From assembly GCF_020554865.1 (NCBI RefSeq), contig NZ_JAJCIC010000041.1:1-27121 (forward strand): a stretch of DNA of 27,121 nt. The letters are read 5' to 3'. The notes below the pieces were generated by a model. That model saw only the letters and a program-made list of their open reading frames with translations, was not told where the DNA came from and searched no databases. Shown here piece after piece: positions 16,515 through 22,696 of the stretch. The translations under genes were made by a program, and so were the position numbers. Position 1 is the first letter of the stretch, and each line of letters begins with the position of its first letter. This stretch comes from Lacrimispora sp. 210928-DFI.3.58 (GTDB lineage Bacteria; Bacillota; Clostridia; Lachnospirales; Lachnospiraceae).

Positions 16515-17014
16515 TATCCACCACCACGCATCTGCTGGAGGAGATCGTCCAGCTTAGTTTTCTCATTCTCCAGGCTGCTGGACAGCTCCACCTTGTCCTT
16601 GAACATGCCCAGGTGCTTCCCCAGAAGCTCCAGGGCCTTAAGCTTATCCGCCATTTTAATCTCGCGCTCCAGGCCATCCTCGCCGAAGGTTTTGACTTTC
16701 ACAGACTGAATGGCAGCAGTGTCCTCCGGGGAAGCATCTGCTTTTATTGTAGCGGTTTTATGATCGATCACATCAACCGCATTAACGAAAGCAATCTTCG
16801 CCAGCTCCATAACCACTCGATCAGCATTGACGCCTGTGCGTTTGGAGCGTTCGGCCATGGCCTTGTCTATTTGTGCGCGGATGTTGGGTTTTGCTAGGTT
16901 TTCACACCCTATGTCCTTTGCAGTGGCAGGTGAATACCCCGCCCGGATGGCGGCCTGAGTGGCATTCAGATCAATCAGGTATTCTTCTATGAATCTTTTT
17001 TGTTTTGCTGTCAA
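16514..17014 (-). CDS. terS: Terminase small subunit (Terminase_2 family), 166 aa
   Basis: The N-terminus TAKQKRFIEEYLIDLNATQA and AAIRAGYSPATAKDIGCENL is the family hallmark: a helix-turn-helix that recognises the packaging site. It is followed by IRAQIDKAMAERSKRT and a C-terminal oligomerisation helix with ALELLGKHLGMFKDKVEL. It begins with TTG; AGGAGG lies about eleven bases upstream. It is the first gene of the structural block, but an intrinsic terminator stands 46 bases upstream and I see no good promoter in between. Expression therefore probably depends on readthrough or antitermination from upstream. Confidence 0.93.
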   Translation of the reverse strand: MTAKQKRFIEEYLIDLNATQAAIRAGYSPATAKDIGCENLAKPNIRAQIDKAMAERSKRTGVNADRVVMELAKIAFVNAVDVIDHKTATIKADASPEDTAAIQSVKVKTFGEDGLEREIKMADKLKALELLGKHLGMFKDKVELSSSLENEKTKLDDLLQQMRGGG

Positions 17015-17055
17015 TCAAGCCCACCTCCTCACCTTCCAATCCGGCCTGTTTTTAC

Positions 17056-17086
17056 ATAAAAAGAGATGACAATTAAGTCATCTCTT
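17056..17086 (-). terminator. Intrinsic terminator after the small membrane gene
   Basis: Perfect ten-base stem AAGAGATGAC / GTCATCTCTT with a six-base loop, followed on the coding strand by a T-run (CTCTTTTTATG). It lies just after the stop of the membrane protein at 17101 and before the terminase genes. It would isolate the membrane gene as its own unit unless late transcription is made termination-resistant. Confidence 0.8.
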
Positions 17087-17100
17087 GTAATTATCCATTC

Positions 17101-17427
17101 TTATTCACAGTTTTTCTTCCTTTTTTGAATTATTTCCAAGTAATCTTCATAAAATGCCTTCCTTAATTCTGTTTGATTAATCTGGTTGTATATCATTTGG
17201 GTAAAACACCATAAAATTATTGCGATAGAAAGCACACCAGCACCCCAAATAAGCAATCCTTCCCATTTGTCATTCAAAAACTCTAATTTTGAAATTTCAC
17301 CAATAATCGTTGGTATTGACGAACCAAGCATTGCTACAATAAACGGTATAAAATACGAAAGAGAAAGTTTGTCTCCCATATCAGAAACTCTTTTCCTAAG
17401 ACATAAAAATCTTTCAAATTCCGTCAA
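17101..17427 (-). CDS. Two-span membrane protein, downstream frame of a split gene
   Basis: The conservative reading starts at a TTG at 17427 and gives 108 residues with two membrane spans (SYFIPFIVAMLGSSIPTIIG and LLIWGAGVLSIAIILWCFTQ) and a charged C-terminus. The same frame is open back to 17517 and reads convincingly there (KKPEIYRYDRWREHVLENIA, then DLDDQLTEFERF), with no start codon or ribosome site. The natural beginning is the upstream frame at 17627. The two join by a -1 shift at A-AAA-AAC (17496-17502), or were one gene that lost one A. AT-rich composition differs from the neighbours. With a terminator on each side it looks like a moron (accessory gene), possibly for superinfection exclusion; that function is a guess. 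Confidence 0.65.
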   Translation of the reverse strand: MTEFERFLCLRKRVSDMGDKLSLSYFIPFIVAMLGSSIPTIIGEISKLEFLNDKWEGLLIWGAGVLSIAIILWCFTQMIYNQINQTELRKAFYEDYLEIIQKRKKNCE

Positions 17428-17453
17428 CTGATCGTCTAAATCTGCGATATTTT

Positions 17454-17627
17454 CTAAAACATGTTCTCTCCATCTATCATACCTATAAATCTCAGGTTTT
17501 TTACGAAAACGTATAATTTAGTGTGCCAAAAACCTAAATCGCCGCACACAAACCTATACGTTTCAAATTCTTTGTTTAAATTGCGCTTTAATTTCTTATT
17601 CCAATAATTCATATACTCTTTCTGCAC
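17454..17627 (-). CDS. Upstream frame of the split membrane-protein gene, 57 aa
   Basis: GTG start at 17627 with AGGGGG eight bases upstream. The reading is MQKEYMNYWNKKLKRNLNKE followed by FETYRFVCGDLGFWHTKLYV, then FVKNLRFIG up to a TAG stop. Around codons 42-44 the bases GTA-AAA-AAC form the slippery heptamer A-AAA-AAC. Shifting back one base there gives PEIYRYDRW and continues into the membrane protein frame without a stop. A possible -10 (TATGAT, complement at 17653-17658) stands upstream. A lost A in an original A7 run would give the same picture, so this may be a pseudogene. Confidence 0.5.
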   Translation of the reverse strand: MQKEYMNYWNKKLKRNLNKEFETYRFVCGDLGFWHTKLYVFVKNLRFIGMIDGENMF

Positions 17628-17672
17628 ATTCACAGCCCCCTATTTTTCTTTCATCATACACCAAAATTCGGC

Positions 17673-17702
17673 AAAAGAAAAGCCCCCACACCAGCGAGGA
17701 CT
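17673..17702 (-). terminator. Intrinsic terminator ending the late leader
   Basis: On the minus strand AGTCCTC and GGGGGCT pair over seven positions (two G-U) around an eight-base loop, followed immediately by TTTCTTTT. It stands about 150 bases downstream of the extended -10 promoter and before the small membrane gene. In the lambda comparison it takes the place of tR'. Confidence 0.6.
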
Positions 17703-17847
17703 AATCCCAAAGGAGAAAATATCAAAGGCATCTTGTGAAATCAACTCCCCGGCTGTAACCCCTGGGAGCCGCGCCGCCAGATTGGGGATCCGGCGGCTGA
17801 AATGACGGAAAAGGTAAAAGCCGCTGGCCGTTGTGCCTTTGGCTTCA
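17673..17847 (-). ncRNA. Candidate structured late-leader RNA (6S-like position), about 175 nt
   Basis: Between a promoter-like site and an intrinsic terminator lies a GC-rich transcript with little coding character. It contains a very stable hairpin: GCCGCCGGAT and AUCUGGCGGC pair over ten positions (one G-U) around the loop CCCCA (17773-17797). A CUCCC/GGGAG pairing lies next to it. A frame of 71 codons crosses it but has no ribosome site, starts inside the promoter and runs through the terminator, so I do not accept it as a gene. In lambda, pR' makes a 194-nt RNA that ends at tR' unless Q acts; the layout here is closely similar. No sequence similarity to a known RNA family is claimed. Confidence 0.45.
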
Positions 17848-17895
17848 GTATACACTATAGCATTTTTAAAACGAACAGTGTGAACAAATCGAACA
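17847..17895 (-). promoter_or_regulatory. Putative activated late promoter with three 9-bp-spaced repeats
   Basis: Extended -10 element TGCTATAGT (complement at 17854-17862), with a second -10-like TATACT just downstream. No good -35 is present. Instead GAACA occurs at 17873, 17882 and 17891 on the plus strand, spaced by exactly nine bases and covering the -20 to -40 region. A weak core with phased direct repeats is typical of activator-dependent promoters. The gene immediately upstream encodes a regulator with a sigma region-4-like helix-turn-helix, the obvious candidate to bind here. Confidence 0.55.
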
Positions 17896-17903
17896 AACTT
17901 TAA

Positions 17904-18326
17904 TCATGCGGCCATAAATCTTTCATATTCCATTCTCACCCCATCCGCGGTAGCCTTTCTTCCCATCCTCCTGGCAACCTCTGACCACGATTTTTTCTCA
18001 AATATACGATATTTGATGATGCGCTGCATCCTTTGGGGAATCGTATTCATCCAAGCCTCCACCTGAATCTTTATCGCCCCTGCGTCTGTTTTCCGTTGCT
18101 CTAAGATCTTCTCCTGCTCTTCAACGCTTCTCGGATCACGAATAACTGAATACGCAATCCCCTCCACATGGAAGCTCTGCGCAGTATAAGGGAACTCAGG
18201 AGAAGATCCTTTTACAACATCCTGCTCAATTCTCTTGCGCTGGCGCTTCAGTTTCCGTATTTCATCCTCAGTCTCCTTGATCAACGCACAAGCATCTATG
18301 TATTGCTCTAAAATGTGCTTGTCCAT
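17904..18326 (-). CDS. Late-gene transcription regulator (ArpU/sigma region-4-like), 140 aa
   Basis: The N-terminal half is helical and coiled-coil-like (ALIKETEDEIRKLKRQRKRIEQ). The C-terminal part (about 93-138: WMNTIPQRMQRIIKYRIFEK followed by SWSEVARRMGRKATADGVRM) is a sigma-70 region-4-type helix-turn-helix, as in ArpU/RinA-type late regulators of Gram-positive phages. The ATG at 18326 is chosen because GGAGGTGA lies eight bases upstream, at the end of the preceding gene; a longer open frame to 18389 lacks a start signal. It is the last gene of the early block, and directly downstream lies the putative activated late promoter. The regulatory role is inference from domain and position. 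Confidence 0.8.
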   Translation of the reverse strand: MDKHILEQYIDACALIKETEDEIRKLKRQRKRIEQDVVKGSSPEFPYTAQSFHVEGIAYSVIRDPRSVEEQEKILEQRKTDAGAIKIQVEAWMNTIPQRMQRIIKYRIFEKKSWSEVARRMGRKATADGVRMEYERFMAA

Positions 18327-18331
18327 CGGTA

Positions 18332-18529
18332 TCACCTCCTCGCCCTGATAGCTCTCTCCGGCATCTCCCGCAGTTCCGGATCCGGACACAGTGGCGTATA
18401 CGCGTAAGCCGGCATCCTAACCGAATGTGTCTGTGGCTTAGGCCCACGAAGCGTCTCTTCATCCTCTGCCGCAATTGCCTTTTTTCTTCCCAACTGACTG
18501 ACTTTGCGCTGGGCCGCACTTATCCTCAC
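18332..18529 (-). CDS. Small hypothetical protein, 65 aa
   Basis: GTG start with GAGGAGG eight bases upstream. The protein is basic at the start (MRISAAQRKVSQLGRKKAIA) and Pro/Arg-rich later (LRGPKPQTHSVRMPAYAYTP), probably partly disordered. Its stop lies within the ribosome site of the late regulator, giving tight coupling. It overlaps the 52-residue membrane peptide gene by 71 bases in another frame. No family is recognised. Confidence 0.55.
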   Translation of the reverse strand: MRISAAQRKVSQLGRKKAIAAEDEETLRGPKPQTHSVRMPAYAYTPLCPDPELREMPERAIRARR

Positions 18530-18617
18530 TTTTATCCTCCTCCCTATGTATCATCCACCTGATCACCGCCGCACAGATCGCGCTGCCGGTGATGATTATG
18601 ATTGCTGCCTGTATCAT
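18459..18617 (-). CDS. Small membrane protein, 52 aa
   Basis: AGGAGG lies seven bases before the ATG. The N-terminus (MIQAAIIIITGSAICAAVIR) is one clear membrane-spanning helix, followed by a charged, Lys/Gly-rich cytoplasmic tail (WMIHREEDKSEDKC). The 3' half overlaps the next gene in a different frame, a dense packing usual in phage early regions. It might modulate the host membrane or a host protein there. Function is unknown. Confidence 0.6.
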   Translation of the reverse strand: MIQAAIIIITGSAICAAVIRWMIHREEDKSEDKCGPAQSQSVGKKKGNCGRG

Positions 18618-18637
18618 TATGCTGCCTCCTCCGAATT

Positions 18638-18877
18638 TCAGTTTTCATAATTATCCTTAATATTCTGGTTCCTTACACAACAGCTGCATTTCTGATGTCT
18701 TTTTCCAAGCCACTTACACCCTTTGCAATTCATCATCCGGTAATCATTCAGAGCCGCCTCGCTCCACCAACCGCATCCAATACTGGAATCAAGAAAGTAT
18801 GGTGCTCGTCTCGATTCATCTACGCTTTCAATTGTAGCTTTTGCAAGGAATGTATCTCCTACTTTGTACTTCGCCAT
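18638..18877 (-). CDS. Small cysteine-containing hypothetical protein, 79 aa
   Basis: GGAGG lies seven bases before the ATG. The N-terminal half (MAKYKVGDTFLAKATIESVD) looks like a small beta-barrel opening. The C-terminal half has CKGC and CSCC motifs (NCKGCKWLGKRHQKCSCCVR) suggesting a zinc-binding knuckle. It is part of a run of closely spaced tiny early genes. No named family is assigned. Confidence 0.65.
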   Translation of the reverse strand: MAKYKVGDTFLAKATIESVDESRRAPYFLDSSIGCGWWSEAALNDYRMMNCKGCKWLGKRHQKCSCCVRNQNIKDNYEN

Positions 18878-18889
18878 CCTGCTACCTCC

Positions 18890-19033
18890 TCAAATCTTAA
18901 TTTTGCAGGTACCGGCTCCCGGCTTTGGCTCTTGCCCAATTAACGGCCCCTGCTGCCGTCCGCTTGTGGTAGCGGCGCACCCGTTAGGATCCCGACCTGT
19001 TATCCGCTCTCCCTCTTTTTTATTGTCTACCAG
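18890..19033 (-). CDS. Probable small gene with non-ATG (CTG) start, 47 aa
   Basis: The frame reads VDNKKEGERITGRDPNGCAA then TTSGRQQGPLIGQEPKPGAG and ends GTCKIKI, which looks like protein-coding sequence rather than a chance frame. Its stop overlaps the ribosome site of the next gene. No ATG, GTG or TTG begins it. A CTG at 19033 has AGGAG seven bases upstream and is the best candidate. CCAGG and CCTGG pair across this site, so the start could be hidden in a small hairpin. It might instead be a remnant that lost its start codon. Confidence 0.45.
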   Translation of the reverse strand: MVDNKKEGERITGRDPNGCAATTSGRQQGPLIGQEPKPGAGTCKIKI

Positions 19034-19107
19034 GTTTTTGCTCCTGGGGTTTTATAGTGCGTCTCCGACACTCCCCGTATTGCCGATAGGGCAGCACTTT
19101 TTAAATT

Positions 19108-19266
19108 TCAGTTTAGTCTGTCAAGCGGGCAGTTTTCACCTTCCCTAATTTTGCTGCACAGATATTCTTCATCTGCAGTATCACGAAACTTACAGTAATT
19201 ATCGCAGATCTCTTCAGATACCTCCGCTAATACTTCTGCTAACATTTCTTTAATGCTTTTTTTCAT
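19108..19266 (-). CDS. Small acidic cysteine-containing protein, 52 aa
   Basis: GGAGG lies six bases before the ATG (19266). The protein starts MKKSIKEMLAEVLAEVSEEI and has four cysteines (CDNYC at 21-25, C37, C46), possibly a small zinc site. The N-terminal half is an amphipathic helix. It matches a type of short early-phage gene I have seen in Clostridia phages without known role. It ends 74 bases before the next gene. Confidence 0.65.
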   Translation of the reverse strand: MKKSIKEMLAEVLAEVSEEICDNYCKFRDTADEEYLCSKIREGENCPLDRLN

Positions 19267-19293
19267 ACATTTCCTCCTCTAAATCAAGATTTT

Positions 19294-19995
19294 CTACATA
19301 ACCCAAGCTTCCGGCGGCAGAGCATCTGTATACCTGTCCCACTCCTTGGATTCTTTGCTCCAGTCTCTCCGGCTCCATTCATCTTTACTCGCTTCTTCAT
19401 ACAGTCTGTTGATCTCTGTCACTGCTTGCAAATACCCGGTATTCTGATCTCGGAGTATGTCGATTGCAGCTTTCAAATTGTCATACCGATTTCTCAATCC
19501 AATGTATGCATGATAGATCTTAAAACACTGCCTTGCAGCTGCGATCAGGTTATCTTTGGTCATCACCTTAAGTTTCTTTTTGGCTTCATCTTCTGCGAAG
19601 CGGTCTAAGCAGGAGATCCCAAAATAATCCCCTTCGTATGCATCGTATCCCAGGATCCCTCCGTACGTATTTCCTGCCCCGGCGGCCACGAAGAAAATAT
19701 CAAAACATTCCGGCACCCATTCCTCGTTCAGATCTCCACTCATCCGATCGCACTCGGCGCAGAGATCCGCAAAAGCCATCCGAAATTCATAGGCTTCATC
19801 TTCGTCTCCGTCCAGCGCATTGATAAGAGAGTCCTCACCGTCTTCGGAGTCTGTATACCATCGGACATTTTCGCATTCTTCCTGGATTTCCCACAGCTCC
19901 TGCTGTATGAAATTCAGGTTCAGATCCCGTACAATCGGCTTTTTATATCGCAATTGCCGAGCTTTGTACCGCTTTGTTTCTTCTGCATCAATCAT
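19294..19995 (-). CDS. Acidic hypothetical protein, 233 aa
   Basis: A soluble protein with strong acidic stretches (YTDSEDGEDSLINALDGDED) and a central segment (FFVAAGAGNTYGGILGYDAY) that may form a compact fold. The C-terminal half is helical. The start follows GAGGAGATGGCATA. It lies in the early block between a DUF551-like gene and tiny genes. Acidic early phage proteins can mimic DNA or bind host enzymes, but I see no specific motif, so function is left open. Confidence 0.8.
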   Translation of the reverse strand: MIDAEETKRYKARQLRYKKPIVRDLNLNFIQQELWEIQEECENVRWYTDSEDGEDSLINALDGDEDEAYEFRMAFADLCAECDRMSGDLNEEWVPECFDIFFVAAGAGNTYGGILGYDAYEGDYFGISCLDRFAEDEAKKKLKVMTKDNLIAAARQCFKIYHAYIGLRNRYDNLKAAIDILRDQNTGYLQAVTEINRLYEEASKDEWSRRDWSKESKEWDRYTDALPPEAWVM

Positions 19996-20025
19996 TATGC
20001 CATCTCCTCTAAATTCCGATTCTGC

Positions 20026-20487
20026 TCACACGTCCTCTGCCCGGTACGGCTCCGGCAGCGGCTTCCAGGCATTGACATATAAGCCCTGGCTGGCACAGCT
20101 ATCTTCATCGTCGCCCACATAGAAGGCACCGCCCTCTGCGTCTTCTTCATAGCGCCCCACCAGCGGAATTGAAAAATTTTCAAATGATAGCAGGATATAA
20201 TCCCTACCGTTCGGCAGCCGTTCCTCCGCCAGGATCCAGCGGTGCTTTGCCTTCAGCTCTGCAAGCTTTTTCAGCAATTGTGCAGTATTTGTCTTTTCAA
20301 AATCATTTATCCGTTCCACATCCTGCGGCGATAGCCCGGTATCTTCATAGTCCTTGAGCTTACATAAAGCTCCATACAACGCCTCTGCCAGCCTGGGAGA
20401 GATGACTGCCCCGCTGTGCAGTTCATCCCAGGAGAATCCCTGCAAGCTCCATCTTCCCTGCTCATTTCTCTGTGTTAATCTGTTCAT
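20026..20487 (-). CDS. DUF551-like hypothetical protein, 153 aa
   Basis: The C-terminal two thirds (HRWILAEERLPNGRDYILLS, VGRYEEDAEGGAFYV, and a final VNAWKPLPEPYRAED) follow the DUF551 pattern, W-x5-RLP early and NAWKPLPEPY at the end, common in phages. The N-terminal part has MNRLTQRNEQGRW and EALYGALCKLKDYEDTGLSP, a phrase also frequent in phage small proteins. GGAGG lies seven bases before the ATG, and the ATG overlaps the previous stop as ATGA. No biochemical function is known for the family. Confidence 0.8.
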   Translation of the reverse strand: MNRLTQRNEQGRWSLQGFSWDELHSGAVISPRLAEALYGALCKLKDYEDTGLSPQDVERINDFEKTNTAQLLKKLAELKAKHRWILAEERLPNGRDYILLSFENFSIPLVGRYEEDAEGGAFYVGDDEDSCASQGLYVNAWKPLPEPYRAEDV

Positions 20488-21929
20488 TTTCCTTCCTCCC
20501 TCTCATGGCTCTCCAAGAGCATCCTATACGCCTGGAGCTGCATCACGTGCTCAGTGTATTTGTCTGGCATATTCTCTATCCAATAATCCTGCATCTGCTC
20601 TAAAAACTCTGCAGTGTTTCGGATCATTCCTTCCAGAATTGACCCGTCAAATGTTTTGACGAATCCGTTTTCGTTCTCTGATTCGGCCCCTGTCTTTTCC
20701 CCGCCGTTCTTCTGCTCATCTAGCGCCCTCATGGCCCGCCCGCAAATGTATTCGCAGGGATCCTTGCAATTCTTGCAGCAGGGATCCGGCTCTCCAGATC
20801 CGGCACAATGTTCTGCCATATCAAAATTGACAAACTGGCACTCAACGCCAATCTCTTCCTTCAAGGTCTGCAGCCCCTGCATAGTCTCGCACGGAAATGG
20901 CTTCCCCATTGGCGCCTCCCTGCAATACCGCTCCTCTCCCCTGATCTCGCATTCCATGGCGCAGGAAAAGCAAAAATGTCCTCCCTCGCACGCTTCTGAC
21001 GCAATCAGGCTGTCCGATGGATATACTCTTTTGGGGGTTCCATAAGCAGATAATTTCTCCGCTGCGTCTTCGCAGCGTTCTCCCAGTCCTTGCTGCACTT
21101 CCGCAACGCCTGGCTCTGGCCGGTTGGATGATGCATAACACTCGATCCGGCAATCCCCATGTTTCGCGCAATTCCAGCAGCAGCTATGTGTGCAATCATC
21201 CCCGTTTCCGGCGATACTTTTGTCGGCATCTACCAGGGTGCAGAGAAACTCCGGCCGATGAAGGCACTTACTGCTCCTCTCTGGATCCCGCTTCTCTAAT
21301 TGCGATATCGCAACAGCTTCCCCGATGGCCTCCTGGGGTTCTGGCAGCAGATCCTGCGCCGATACGGTATATGCCTGCTTTGGCCGATCAGCTGCTGCGG
21401 TGACTTCCTCCCTGGCCTGGGATGCTTTTTCTATGTCTTCCGGCTCTATCCCTGGGGAGTCCGACAGTTCTACCTGTCCAGGGATTTCTATGTACGGGAT
21501 CTCCCTGGGCTTTCTGATCTCCCGGATCTGCTGTACTGTCATATCCGGTGTGACCGTTTCCAGCTGTTCATCATCCAGCCCCAGCATCTCCTGGAGCTGC
21601 GATTTATTAAAATCCTTGTACTTCTCATCTATGATCGGGCTATTTCCTCCAACAGAAAACTTGTCATTCCGTTTCATGTACCGGCTTGTCGTAGATTCAC
21701 TAAATCCAAACCTGTCATAGGCATAATCCCAAACATTCTCAAAACCTGCCTCCCGAAACAGTGCTCCATCACGAACGCATTTCAGGTAATATCCGATTGC
21801 GATTACGCTTCTGATTGCCGATTTTATATTTGCGGCGATAAATGCCTCTGCGTCCTCCAGGCTCACATTCTGGTACCATAACGCACTTGCAGCACCAGTC
21901 TCAGCCGGCATCTCCCTTTTCTCCTCCAT
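20484..21929 (-). CDS. Cysteine-rich early protein with HTH-like N-terminal region, 481 aa
   Basis: The N-terminal region (about 35-115) has AIRSVIAIGYYLKCVRDGAL and FGFSESTTSRYMKRNDKFSV, a helix-turn-helix-like pattern found in uncharacterised phage and integrative-element proteins. The rest contains more than 20 cysteines in clusters such as CTHSCCWNCAKHGDC, CEGGHFCFSCAMEC and CCKNCKDPCEYIC, likely zinc sites. The C-terminus is helical (RNTAEFLEQMQDYWIENM). The ATG at 21929 is chosen because GGAGGAGGAG lies six bases upstream; a TTG six codons earlier is possible. It directly follows the replication initiator gene and overlaps it by 29 bases. A role in DNA metabolism or regulation is plausible but unproven. 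Confidence 0.75.
   Translation of the reverse strand: MEEKREMPAETGAASALWYQNVSLEDAEAFIAANIKSAIRSVIAIGYYLKCVRDGALFREAGFENVWDYAYDRFGFSESTTSRYMKRNDKFSVGGNSPIIDEKYKDFNKSQLQEMLGLDDEQLETVTPDMTVQQIREIRKPREIPYIEIPGQVELSDSPGIEPEDIEKASQAREEVTAAADRPKQAYTVSAQDLLPEPQEAIGEAVAISQLEKRDPERSSKCLHRPEFLCTLVDADKSIAGNGDDCTHSCCWNCAKHGDCRIECYASSNRPEPGVAEVQQGLGERCEDAAEKLSAYGTPKRVYPSDSLIASEACEGGHFCFSCAMECEIRGEERYCREAPMGKPFPCETMQGLQTLKEEIGVECQFVNFDMAEHCAGSGEPDPCCKNCKDPCEYICGRAMRALDEQKNGGEKTGAESENENGFVKTFDGSILEGMIRNTAEFLEQMQDYWIENMPDKYTEHVMQLQAYRMLLESHEREEGK
21300..21313. repeat. 14-bp perfect palindrome TTGCGATATCGCAA (copy 2)
   Basis: Identical to the copy at 11518-11531, here inside the cysteine-rich gene, where it encodes part of AVAISQLEKR. 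Finding the same 14-mer within a coding region means it is maintained at DNA level or arrived by duplication. See also 26613-26626. Confidence 0.6.
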
Positions 21930-22680
21930 GTGGTTCTCCTCCTCCAAATTGCATCCGGGCCCTCTCCAGCACTATGGCATCATAATCCGTGTCGCGCTGG
22001 GAGAAGTTGTGGAACTGGTTCTTCGTTTCAGTCCTCCCAGTGCTTCCCACAACATTATCTTTCAACAAGAACAGGCCTTTCCAGCCGTTCACAACAGACT
22101 GCTCGATAATCCTGATTTTGACAGCATTATCGCCAGGGGCCAGCTCCTCCAGCTTTTTAACAGCCAGCTGGATGGCATGGTCTGTCATGGGGGCCTTGAT
22201 CGCTGCCCGATACGCAATATAATCACAGATAGCCCGGTCTAATCCATCGTCCTCCGCATATTTTTCTGGTATAGCGTTAGCTATACTCTTTTGTTTCTGT
22301 TTTTGTTTCTGTTTATATAATGTGTTACTTTTTTGCACACTATCTTGCGCACCATTTTGCGTACTGTTTTGCACACTTTTTTGCACACTATCTTGCGTAC
22401 TATTTGCTATAGGGACAATCCGGTAAATGGTAGCTTTTGTCCCCCGCTCACGAAAATCAATCAGCCCTCTCTGTTTCAATTCATTTCTCGCTTTCAGTAT
22501 TCCTGACCTTGAACTTCCCGTCAGTACGGATAGCACTTGATTCGGCGCTTGAAACCACTCTGTCCAGTTGCTCTTGTTGCATACATGCAATAACGCAAAG
22601 TATAACGACACCTGCCCTGTAGACAACGGATTTGTTGTGGCCAAATCCCAGAAAGAATTGATTAAGGCTATGTAATTCAT
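21901..22680 (-). CDS. Replication initiator / DnaD-like protein, 259 aa
   Basis: The N-terminus MNYIALINSFWDLATTNPLS and TGQVSLYFALLHVCNKSNWT, then LSVLTGSSRSGILKARNELK and RGLIDFRERGTKATIYRIV, form the winged-helix domain of phage replisome organisers. The C-terminus has NQFHNFSQRDTDYDAI, matching the NF-x-QR-x-YD ending common in DnaD-type phage proteins that load the helicase. Residues about 94-118 are four-residue repeats (S-x-Q-x) encoded by six 12-bp DNA iterons, followed by a Gln/Lys run. The ATG at 22680 is preferred over a GTG four codons earlier because AGGTGA precedes it. That ribosome site sits in a hairpin. Confidence 0.85.
   Translation of the reverse strand: MNYIALINSFWDLATTNPLSTGQVSLYFALLHVCNKSNWTEWFQAPNQVLSVLTGSSRSGILKARNELKQRGLIDFRERGTKATIYRIVPIANSTQDSVQKSVQNSTQNGAQDSVQKSNTLYKQKQKQKQKSIANAIPEKYAEDDGLDRAICDYIAYRAAIKAPMTDHAIQLAVKKLEELAPGDNAVKIRIIEQSVVNGWKGLFLLKDNVVGSTGRTETKNQFHNFSQRDTDYDAIVLERARMQFGGGEPHGGEKGDAG
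22281..22400. other. Probable phage replication origin: six 12-bp iterons plus A-rich tract
   Basis: Six consecutive 12-bp repeats at 22329-22400, each containing TTGC followed by R-Y-AC (TTGCACAC, TTGCGCAC or TTGCGTAC on the plus strand), lie inside the initiator gene. Next to them, at 22281-22328, is a strongly strand-biased A/T-rich stretch with a direct repeat of AAACAGAAACAAA on the minus strand. Iterons inside the initiator gene beside an easily melted A-rich tract is the lambda O-gene origin layout. The encoded peptide repeat is low-complexity, which suggests DNA-level selection. Confidence 0.6.
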
Positions 22681-22696
22681 GTAGGTCATCACCTAC
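22681..22696 (-). promoter_or_regulatory. Hairpin over the ribosome site of the replication initiator
   Basis: GTAGGT and ACCTAC form a perfect six-base stem around the loop GATG, ending right before the ATG at 22680. The stem contains the stop codon of the upstream nuclease gene and the AGGTGA ribosome site. Ribosomes finishing the upstream gene would open it, so translation of the initiator is probably coupled to the nuclease. Confidence 0.4.

Noticed and set aside
17673..17847. Known riboswitch (c-di-AMP, c-di-GMP or similar) in the leader
   Set aside because: GC-rich stems and a GGGGTTACAGCCGGGGAG stretch looked suggestive, but the conserved cores of these classes as I remember them are not present.
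17640..17855. 71-codon minus-strand frame from a GTG across the late leader
   Set aside because: It begins inside the -10 region, has no ribosome site, crosses a strong hairpin and a terminator, and has no protein-like domain. The structured RNA explanation fits better.
19040..19100. 25-codon frame starting GTG-CTG-CCC before the 18890-19033 gene
   Set aside because: No ribosome site and no coding character.
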